Below, piece after piece: positions 58,021 through 64,000 of a stretch of 64,000 bases of DNA; position 1 is the first letter of the stretch, and every line of letters begins with the position of its first letter. A program made the position numbers and the translations under genes. Below the pieces are notes generated by a model. That model was given only the letters and a program-made list of their open reading frames with translations, searched no databases and was not told the DNA's origin. Location of the stretch: the NCBI RefSeq assembly GCF_036227605.1, contig NZ_CP109487.1:4655501-4719500 (forward strand), given 5' to 3'. Source of the DNA: Streptomyces sp. NBC_01439. GTDB taxonomy: Bacteria > Actinomycetota > Actinomycetes > Streptomycetales > Streptomycetaceae.

Positions 58021-59118
58021 ATGAAGGTCCGCCGCCGGGAACACCTGGTCTGCAGCTGGCAAAAAGACGGACTGCGCATGGGAATTCCCGGGCAGCGCCG
58101 CTGGATCGAGGTCACTCCCGATCTGCTCGACCTCCTGGCCAAGGCCGGCGCGGGGGCCGACGCGGAGGAGCTCGCCGAGCGGTATCCCGTCGAGGAGCGC
58201 GCCCGGGTGCGGCAGGCCGTGGAGACCCTCACCGGCCTCGGCGTCCTGGTCCCGAACGAGGGCGCTCCGCCGCTGCCCGAGCTGTGGGAGCGCTGGGGCC
58301 CCGTCACCGAGCGCTTCCACGACGAGGCGCGCAACGCCAACTACCTGGTCCATTCACCCCAGCGGGTCGAGCTCGTCGAGGAAATCCTGACCGAGGGCGG
58401 CGCCCCGGACATCTTCAAGGAGTATCCGGGGAACCCGGTCGTGATGCTGCCGCGGCGACCGCTGCGTCTGGACGTCCCGGTCGAGGACGTCTTCGCCACC
58501 CGGCGTACGCACCGCAAGTTCACCGGCGCCCCGGTCTCCCTGGACCAGCTCGGGACCCTGCTGTTCCACAGCTTCGCGCCGCACCGGTTCATCCACGGCG
58601 GCCCGTTCGGCGCCCAGCAGTGCCGGGTCAGCTCCTCCGCCGGCGGCCGCCACGAGGTCGAGGCGTACGTCGTGGTCTACGACGTCGAGGGTGTCCAGCC
58701 GGGCCTCTACCACTACTCGGCCGCCCGCCACGCCCTGGAACTGCTGGACCCGGACGCGCCCCGGGAGCGGGTCGCGGAACTCACGTACCACCAAGAACCC
58801 TCCTACGAGGGGGCGTTCACGATCTTCACCACGGCCGTCGCCAACCGGCTCGCCTGGAAGTACCGTCATCCCCGCGCCTACCGGCTGTGGATGTACGACG
58901 CCGGCCACTACGGCCAGACCTTCGCCCTGGCCGCCACCGCGCTGGGCCTCGGCCCGTTCCAGACCGTCGCCTTCGCCGACGACGAGGTGGAGCGCTTCCT
59001 CGGGGTGGATCCCGCCGAGGAGTTCGCCGTGTACCTGCTCTCCGCCGGCATCCCGGACGGCCCCGGGCCGCTGGTCCCCGCCGACTTCGCCTTCCCCCCG
59101 CCCCAGGAAGTCCGATGA
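58021..59118 (+). CDS. SagB-type flavin-dependent dehydrogenase
   Basis: This encodes 365 residues. The C-terminal part (about 155-355) is a SagB/nitroreductase-like FMN domain: VFATRRTHRKFTGAPVSLDQ, then LGTLLFHSFAPHRF, YHYSAARHALELL, AWKYRHPRAYRLWMYDAGHY and GQTFALAATALGLGPFQTVA. The N-terminal 85 residues (PGQRRWIEVTPDLLDLLAKA, EERARVRQAVETLTGLGVLV) look like a winged-helix domain that could bind the peptide. SagB enzymes usually oxidise azolines in YcaO pathways, but no YcaO gene is here, so it may desaturate or oxidise residues directly. ATG 58021 follows GAGGAG. The stop overlaps the next start (ATGA). Confidence 0.88.
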   Translation: MKVRRREHLVCSWQKDGLRMGIPGQRRWIEVTPDLLDLLAKAGAGADAEELAERYPVEERARVRQAVETLTGLGVLVPNEGAPPLPELWERWGPVTERFHDEARNANYLVHSPQRVELVEEILTEGGAPDIFKEYPGNPVVMLPRRPLRLDVPVEDVFATRRTHRKFTGAPVSLDQLGTLLFHSFAPHRFIHGGPFGAQQCRVSSSAGGRHEVEAYVVVYDVEGVQPGLYHYSAARHALELLDPDAPRERVAELTYHQEPSYEGAFTIFTTAVANRLAWKYRHPRAYRLWMYDAGHYGQTFALAATALGLGPFQTVAFADDEVERFLGVDPAEEFAVYLLSAGIPDGPGPLVPADFAFPPPQEVR

Positions 59119-60326
59119 CGATCACGACCGCCGACGACGCCGTCAAGGCCGCACACGCCCCCGCCGCGGCCGACGCCGACGGGCTCGCCTCGCTCGTGGG
59201 CGACCCCGAGACGTTCCTGCGCGCGCACTGGACCAGGACCCCCCTGCTGCGGCCCGCCGCGTCCGCCGACGCCTTCGCCGGCCTCCTCGCCCTCGCCGAC
59301 ATCGCCGATCTGCTCACCACCCGGGCCCTGCGGCTGCCCCACGTCCGCCTGGTGCGCGACGGACAGGCGGTCGCCGAGAGCCAGTACACCGGCATCCGCC
59401 ACATCGGGCACGGCACCGTGACCGATGCGATCGTCCCGGAGAAGGTGCTCAGCCACTTCAGTCTCGGCTCGACCCTCGTCCTCGACGCCGTGGAACTGCT
59501 CGTCCCCTCCGTACGGGCGCTCTGCGGCCGGCTCGCGGCCGCCCTGGCCTGCCCCGTGGACGCCGTCGCGTTCCTCACGCCGCCCGACCGCAAGGGCCTG
59601 GCCCCGCACATCGACGACGAGGACGTCTTCGTCCTCCAGCTCTCCGGCAGCAAGCAGTGGACCGTCCACGAGCAGCTGCGGCCGGTGCCCCTCACACCGG
59701 GCGCCCTGTCACCGTCCGCCCTCGGCCCGGTCGCGCTCACCCCGCTGCTCAACCCCGGCGACGTCATGTACGTGCCGCGCGGCACCCCGCACCACGCCGA
59801 GTCCACCGGCGGCCATTCCCTGCACCTCTCCCTCGCCGCCCGGCGGCCCACGCTCGGCGCGCTCACCGCCGACACCGTGCTCTCCGCGCTGCGCGAGGCC
59901 GGGCAGGACCGCGACCTGAACACGCTCGACCCGGCCGAGGAGATCGGCGCCCTGGTGCGCGAGCTCGCGTCCGGCGCACTCGACCGGCTGCCCGCCGTAC
60001 CCGCCCCGCCCGCCACCGTCGGCACGGGCGAGGGGGGCACCGCGCTCGCCGCCGTGCTGCACGGTCTCGAGGCCCTGGCCACACCCGGCGCCCGCTACAC
60101 GGCGGCCGGCCGGATCCGGCTGCGCGACGACGAGGGCGGAGCGCTGGAGGCCGACTTCGGGCGCTTCCGCGCCCAGTTCCCGGCCACCGCCCGCGAGGTC
60201 CTGGAGCGGCTCGCCGGCGGCGGCACCGTCCGCTCCGGCGACTTCACCACCGACGATCCGCACGCCGTGGGCAGCGGCCCGCTGAGCCAGCTCCTGGTGC
60301 GCGGCGCCCTGCGCCTCGCACCCTGA
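59115..60326 (+). CDS. cupin_4/JmjC ribosomal-oxygenase-like Fe(II)/2OG enzyme (1)
   Basis: This encodes 403 residues. The ROX family motifs are visible: iron ligands HID in GLAPHIDDEDVFVLQLSGSK with the following QW, and GDVMYVPRGTPHHAESTGGH, then SLHLSLAARR with the distal histidine. ROX enzymes (YcfD, NO66, MINA53) hydroxylate arginine or histidine side chains in ribosomal proteins. Here the peptide, with one Arg and two His, is the likely substrate (inference). The C-terminal part (about 250-400) is the winged-helix region of the family. It is coupled to the SagB gene by ATGA. Confidence 0.88.
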   Translation: MTITTADDAVKAAHAPAAADADGLASLVGDPETFLRAHWTRTPLLRPAASADAFAGLLALADIADLLTTRALRLPHVRLVRDGQAVAESQYTGIRHIGHGTVTDAIVPEKVLSHFSLGSTLVLDAVELLVPSVRALCGRLAAALACPVDAVAFLTPPDRKGLAPHIDDEDVFVLQLSGSKQWTVHEQLRPVPLTPGALSPSALGPVALTPLLNPGDVMYVPRGTPHHAESTGGHSLHLSLAARRPTLGALTADTVLSALREAGQDRDLNTLDPAEEIGALVRELASGALDRLPAVPAPPATVGTGEGGTALAAVLHGLEALATPGARYTAAGRIRLRDDEGGALEADFGRFRAQFPATAREVLERLAGGGTVRSGDFTTDDPHAVGSGPLSQLLVRGALRLAP

Positions 60327-60401
60327 CCCCGCACCTCTGCACGCCCCCCCTCTGCACGCCCGTCCGGCAACTGGCGATCCGACAACCGAAGGGAGCGGAC
60401 C

Positions 60402-61667
60402 ATGGCCCTGGGACGCTGCATCTCCACATCCGCCGACACCTTCCGCGACCGGATATTCGGCCGTCGGCACCTGCACAGCACGGCGGCCGAACTGCCCGGC
60501 GGCTTCGCCGACCTCTTCTCGCCCGAGGCCCTGGACGACGTACTCGCCGCGGGCCTGCGCACCTCCTCGATCCGGCTGCTGCGCGACAACGTCGAAGCGC
60601 CCGTCACCCGGGGCGCCGTAGCCGAGGAGGGCGACACACCGGGCGCCGCGCCGTTCGTGTCGACGGACACCGTGCGCTCCGCGCTCGCGTCGGGGCACAC
60701 CCTCATCATCCGTTCCCTGCAGCGCATCCACCCTCCGCTGCGCCGCTTCGCCCACGAGCTGTCCGCCGAACTCGGCCACCCCGTACGCATCAACGCCTTC
60801 GTCACCCCTCCGCACTCACAGGGCGTGGACCTGCACTACGACATCGAGGACGTCCTCGTCCTGCAGATCACCGGCAACAAGCGGTGGGAGCTGCGCACCC
60901 AGCCGTTCACCGACCCCCTGCCGCGGCACGCCTGGTTCGACTCCACGGACCGCCGCCGGAACGAACTGCGCGCCGAAAGCGAGCCGCTGGCCGAACTGGT
61001 GCTGCGCGAGGGCGACTCGCTGTACTTCCCCCGCGGCACCTTCCACTCGCCCCGCACGCAGGAGGACCTCTCCATGCACCTGACGATCGCCATCCCCCCG
61101 GTCACCCGCCACGACCTGCTGACCGAGCTGGTCAGCCAGGCCGTCGGCGACGATGCCTGGCTGCGCGGAACCGTCTCGCTCGACGCCCTGGAGGACGACG
61201 CGGAGCTGGCGCGCACCGTGCTCGCCGAGGCGGCGGAGCGGCTGGCCGCGTCCGCGAAGACGGCCGACCCCGCCGACGTCCTCTGGGCCGTGCGCAAGGC
61301 CGCCTTCAAGTCCGTCGTCCCCGAACCGGTCTCCGTGCTGCCCGGGTCCGCGGCGGCCGCCCCCTACCGACTGCGCGACGGGGCGGTGTTCCGGGTGACG
61401 GAGGAGAAGGACGGCACCGCGCTGCTGACGACGGGCACCCACTCGGCCCGCCTGCCGAAGGCGGTCGCGCCCGCACTCCGCTCCTTGCGCCGCGGCCCGG
61501 ACCTCGACTTCGGGGCACTGGTCAAGGCGCTCGGCGTCCAGGACGCCACGGAGGTCTCGCAGGCGCTGGTCAGCATCGGGCTCGTGGCACCGGTCGGCCC
61601 CCGCGAGCGCGCTCAGGACCGCGATCACGACGGTGACGGCGACCGCGACGACGAGGCCGCCGCATGA
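60402..61667 (+). CDS. cupin_4/JmjC ribosomal-oxygenase-like Fe(II)/2OG enzyme (2)
   Basis: This encodes 421 residues, a paralogue of enzyme 1. Iron ligands HYD lie in GVDLHYDIEDVLVLQITGNK and the distal histidine region is YFPRGTFHSPRTQEDLSMHL. The two oxygenases share the fold but differ in sequence, so they probably hydroxylate different positions. ATG 60402 follows GAAGGGAGCG. A short gap of 75 bp separates it from enzyme 1. Its stop overlaps the exporter start by 4 bp (ATGA). Confidence 0.88.
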   Translation: MALGRCISTSADTFRDRIFGRRHLHSTAAELPGGFADLFSPEALDDVLAAGLRTSSIRLLRDNVEAPVTRGAVAEEGDTPGAAPFVSTDTVRSALASGHTLIIRSLQRIHPPLRRFAHELSAELGHPVRINAFVTPPHSQGVDLHYDIEDVLVLQITGNKRWELRTQPFTDPLPRHAWFDSTDRRRNELRAESEPLAELVLREGDSLYFPRGTFHSPRTQEDLSMHLTIAIPPVTRHDLLTELVSQAVGDDAWLRGTVSLDALEDDAELARTVLAEAAERLAASAKTADPADVLWAVRKAAFKSVVPEPVSVLPGSAAAAPYRLRDGAVFRVTEEKDGTALLTTGTHSARLPKAVAPALRSLRRGPDLDFGALVKALGVQDATEVSQALVSIGLVAPVGPRERAQDRDHDGDGDRDDEAAA

Positions 61668-62908
61668 GCACCGAGTTCGTACCGGGCCAGGCCGGCCGGG
61701 CCGGCCCCGTCCCCGAGACCCTGCGCGCGCATCCGCGGTTCCTGCGGGTGTGGCTGGGCCAAGCCAGCGGTGCCGTCGGCGACCAGCTGCTGCCGGTGGC
61801 GCTGAGCCTGTACGTACTCAACTCGGGCGGCGGCGCCGGCGAGGTCGGCCTGGTGCTCGGCGGCCGCGCGGTGTCGCTGGTCCTGTGCCTGCTCGCGGGT
61901 GGTGTGCTCGCCGACCGGATGCGACGCACCCGGATCCTCTTCGCCGCCGATCTGTTCCGCGCCGTACTGATCCTCACCGCGGCCGCCCTGCTCACATGGC
62001 TGCCGATCGCCGCGCTGCCCGTACTGACCATGCTGATGGGCGGGGGAGAGGCGATGTCCCGCCCGGCCGCCCGCTCCCTCATCCCCTCGCTGCTGCCCGA
62101 CGGGCTGCTGGAGCGCGGCAACGCCCTGGTCGCCGGCGCTCACCGCAGTTCGGCCGTGCTGGGCGCGCTGCTCGGTGTCGCACTGGTGGCCCTCGTGGGT
62201 GTGCGTACGGCGCTGGTCCTCGCCGGCCTGGTCTTCGCGCTGGGCGCGCTGACCGTGCTGAACGTGCCGGAAGAGGCGCCTTCCTCCGGCAGCGAGCGCC
62301 GTTCGGTGCTCAAGGACGCGGCCCACGGGCTGCGGGAGGTGCGCCGCAGGCCCTGGTCGATGGCCGTGATGTTCACCGTCTGCCTGCACCTGTTCGCCGG
62401 GTCCGCGACGGCGCTGACCCTGCTGCCGGTGGTGGCCCGCGAGCACTTCGGCGGCGACGTCGCCTACGGCGTGGTCCTGGCCTCGATGGCCGTCGGCGCG
62501 CTCCCGGCGATCGTCGTGGCGGGCCGCTGGCGTCCGAAGGCCCCCGGCACGGTGGCCATGCTGGTGCTCACCGGGTACGCCCTGGTCCCGCTCTCGCTGG
62601 CGGGCCCGTTCCCCCTGGCAGGGGTCATCGCCTGCTTCGCGCTGGGCGGTTTCGTCGTGGAACTGTACTTCGTGTACTGGGTGTCCGCGCTGCAACGGGC
62701 CTTCCCCGGCGACGTCCTGGGCAAGGTGTTCGCCCTGGACCAGCTCAGCGCCTACGCCCTGCTCCCCCTCGGCTACCTCCTGGTCGGCCCGTTCGTCGGC
62801 GCCTTCGGCGCCCGCGCCACCCTGATCGGCGGCGGCGTCCTGGTCGTGGCGTCGAGCCTGTTGTGCCTCGCGGTCCCGGGAGTGGCCCGCCTCGGCGACC
62901 GGTCGTGA
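61664..62908 (+). CDS. MFS exporter of the peptide locus
   Basis: This encodes 414 residues with about 12 membrane segments: FLRVWLGQASGAVGDQLLPV, GLVLGGRAVSLVLCLLAGGV, LADRMRRTRILFAADLFRAV and VMFTVCLHLFAGSATALTLL. It probably exports the mature peptide. There is no ABC/peptidase transporter, so any leader removal would need a separate protease. Its stop overlaps the TetR start (GTGA). Confidence 0.9.
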   Translation: MSTEFVPGQAGRAGPVPETLRAHPRFLRVWLGQASGAVGDQLLPVALSLYVLNSGGGAGEVGLVLGGRAVSLVLCLLAGGVLADRMRRTRILFAADLFRAVLILTAAALLTWLPIAALPVLTMLMGGGEAMSRPAARSLIPSLLPDGLLERGNALVAGAHRSSAVLGALLGVALVALVGVRTALVLAGLVFALGALTVLNVPEEAPSSGSERRSVLKDAAHGLREVRRRPWSMAVMFTVCLHLFAGSATALTLLPVVAREHFGGDVAYGVVLASMAVGALPAIVVAGRWRPKAPGTVAMLVLTGYALVPLSLAGPFPLAGVIACFALGGFVVELYFVYWVSALQRAFPGDVLGKVFALDQLSAYALLPLGYLLVGPFVGAFGARATLIGGGVLVVASSLLCLAVPGVARLGDRS

Positions 62909-63480
62909 CATCCGGCGAAGGGGCCCACCGTCCGGGAGGGCCCCGTCGACGCTGGAAGCGACCGGCCGTGCGGATGAGTGCGGACGAGCGACGCGAGATC
63001 CTCGTCCGGGCGGCGGTGGTGGAGTTCGCCAGAGGTGGCTACCACGGCACGTCGACGGAGTCGATCGCCCGGCGGGGCGGTGTCTCACAGCCCTATGTCT
63101 TCCGGTTGTTCCCGACCAAGCAGGTGCTCTTCACCGCTGCCACGGACCGGTGCTTCCGTCGCGTCGCGGAGGTCCTCGTACAGGCGGCCAAAGGCTCGTA
63201 CGGTGTCGAGGCGTTGGCGGCGATGGCCGATGCCTACGCGGGACTGCTCGAGGAACGTGACGTGCTGCTCATGCAGATGCAGGCCTACGTCGTCGCCGCC
63301 TCACCGGAGCAGTCCGCATTCGCGGAGGGCCTGCGTCAGCGCTGGTTCGATCTGTGGGAGCTGGTCCACAGCCGTTCCGGGGCCACGCGGGAGGAGCTCG
63401 ACGCGTTCTTCGGCAGCGCCATGCTGATCAACACGCAAGTGGCGCTCGGAGCGGCGGTCCGGAGCGCGGCGCCCCGCTGA
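62905..63480 (+). CDS. TetR family regulator of the peptide locus
   Basis: This encodes 191 residues. The HTH is ERREILVRAAVVEFARGGYH, then GTSTESIARRGGVSQPYVFR and LFPTKQVLF. The ligand domain is helical. The GTG at 62905 overlaps the exporter stop. It may repress the operators upstream of the peptide genes, which would make the locus self-regulated. Confidence 0.88.
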   Translation: MTSGEGAHRPGGPRRRWKRPAVRMSADERREILVRAAVVEFARGGYHGTSTESIARRGGVSQPYVFRLFPTKQVLFTAATDRCFRRVAEVLVQAAKGSYGVEALAAMADAYAGLLEERDVLLMQMQAYVVAASPEQSAFAEGLRQRWFDLWELVHSRSGATREELDAFFGSAMLINTQVALGAAVRSAAPR

Positions 63481-63532
63481 TCGTCCCGCGGCAGCCTTCG
63501 CAGGTCAGATGCAGTGCGCACGCCGAGCACCG

Positions 63533-63578
63533 AGTGGTTCCCGAGCGTGTGGCGCGGGTTCGATCCCCGTCGTCCCGG
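63533..63578 (+). repeat. tRNA 3'-half-like segment
   Basis: GTGGTTCCCGAGCGTGTGGC followed by GCGGGTTCGATCCCCGTCG resembles the tRNA-Gly fragment at 12.46 kb (about 37 of 49 positions identical by eye), but the acceptor end (TCCCGGCC) differs and no 5' half is present. It could be a tRNA relic marking an island boundary, or coincidental T-arm-like sequence. Confidence 0.4.
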
Positions 63579-63611
63579 CCGGGGCGCGGAGCCGCCGCGG
63601 TGCGGCGGGCA

Positions 63612-64000
63612 TCAGCGGCGGAGGGCTTCCGCCGGCTGGATGCGCGCCGCGCGCCATGCGGGGTAGAGGCCCGCGACGAGGCCCGTCGCCAGTCCGATGG
63701 CCGGTGCCGCTGCCGCCGTCGCCGGGTGGACCACCGGGGTCCAGTCGCGGACCACGGCGACCACCACCACGGTCAGGACGCCCAGGGAGGTGCCGACGAG
63801 GCCGCCCAGCGCGCCGAGTGCGCCGGACTCCGCGAGGAACTGCACCGTGATGTGGCGTCCGCGTGCGCCCAGCGCCCGGCGCAGACCGATTTCCCCCGTG
63901 CGCTCCAGTACGGCGACCAGGGTGGTGTTCGCGATGCCGACGGCGCCGATCACGAGGCAGATGGCCGCCAGGAGGAGGAACAGCCGGTTCAGGTCGTCGC
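63612..64000 (-). CDS. MacB/FtsX-type ABC transporter permease, C-terminal part
   Basis: This is the 3' portion of a gene that continues past the right end of the window. The visible segment has IGAVGIANTTLVAVLERTGE, then IGLRRALGARGRHITVQFLA and two further membrane helices ending AGLYPAWRAARIQPAEALRR, the hallmark C-terminus of MacB-like permeases. It is probably chromosomal and unrelated to the peptide locus. Confidence 0.9.
   Translation of the reverse strand, partial: DDLNRLFLLLAAICLVIGAVGIANTTLVAVLERTGEIGLRRALGARGRHITVQFLAESGALGALGGLVGTSLGVLTVVVVAVVRDWTPVVHPATAAAAPAIGLATGLVAGLYPAWRAARIQPAEALRR

Noticed and set aside
58021..61667. Thiopeptide, lanthipeptide or linear azol(in)e cluster
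   Set aside because: SagB alone could suggest azoles, but there is no YcaO, LanB/LanM or protease gene, and the peptide contains no cysteine, no threonine and only one serine.
1..64000. CRISPR array
   Set aside because: The only regular repeats are the 100-bp peptide-gene units, ACP-coding repeats and short tandem repeats. None has the repeat-spacer pattern, and no cas genes are present.

Overview
The window is high-GC actinobacterial DNA, almost certainly Streptomyces. Supporting signs are strong G/C bias at third codon positions, many GTG starts, stop/start overlaps of the GTGA and ATGA type, and typical Streptomyces families (a short MerR-like HTH protein, a SpoIIE-type phosphatase, ECF sigma factors, TetR, LysR and TrmB/LuxR-type regulators). 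It holds a mosaic left arm (about 1-16 kb), a large lipid-type biosynthetic gene cluster (about 16-57 kb) and a compact, apparently undescribed peptide locus (about 57.4-63.5 kb).

Left arm. Small hypotheticals, a repeat-rich non-coding stretch and housekeeping-type genes lead to a tRNA-associated integration hotspot. There is a tyrosine recombinase remnant (5.9-6.5 kb), two diverged copies of the 3' half of a tRNA-Gly(CCC) gene each followed by the same terminator hairpin (7.05 and 12.46 kb), and a third copy of the hairpin at 13.4 kb. Between the two tRNA fragments sit a sigma factor/hydrolase pair, a DUF4287 gene fragment and a 928-residue protein combining a PD-(D/E)xK nuclease, a P-loop NTPase and TPR/Sel1 repeats. 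That last architecture resembles anti-phage STAND proteins. A cupin protein, a divergent TetR/FAD-monooxygenase pair with an operator-like inverted repeat, and a LysR regulator follow.

Central cluster. Nearly everything from 52.2 kb down to 18.5 kb is on the minus strand in tightly coupled genes. The core is a polyunsaturated-fatty-acid (PUFA) synthase-like type I PKS. Its subunits are a PfaA-like protein (KS-AT-3xACP-KR-DH), a PfaC-like protein (KS-CLF-AT followed by FabA-type dehydratase repeats) and a PfaD-like enoyl reductase. With it come a thioesterase, two free ACPs, an Sfp-type phosphopantetheinyl transferase, a degenerate AcpS-like protein, two large acyl-CoA dehydrogenases, an aldehyde dehydrogenase, an FAD oxidoreductase, an ECF sigma factor and a stand-alone biotin-carboxylase tail. 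A second minus-strand block encodes glutamate mutase (both subunits), a cytosolic amino-acid-binding-protein homologue, aspartate-semialdehyde dehydrogenase, aspartokinase and an Fe(II)/2-oxoglutarate oxygenase. I infer that this block makes a (methyl)aspartate-derived unit that is joined to, or used with, the PUFA-synthase product. Two paralogous TrmB/LuxR-type regulators flank the second block. Plus-strand genes (a small monooxygenase-like protein, a DHA2 MFS pump, a P450 and a second MFS protein) close the cluster.

Peptide locus. Behind a strong terminator lie three tandem, almost identical 18-codon genes on an exact 100-bp period, each with its own Shine-Dalgarno sequence. Two encode MDIVIIEDREVVAHHPSL and one ends in K. 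They are followed by a SagB-type flavin dehydrogenase, two cupin_4/JmjC ribosomal-oxygenase-like enzymes, an MFS exporter and a TetR regulator, the last genes overlapping. No YcaO, lanthionine or radical-SAM enzyme is present. This looks like a RiPP system in which histidine- and arginine-hydroxylase-type oxygenases and a flavin dehydrogenase modify a tiny precursor. It is the most exciting candidate in the window. A further tRNA-like fragment and the 3' end of an ABC transporter permease gene end the window.
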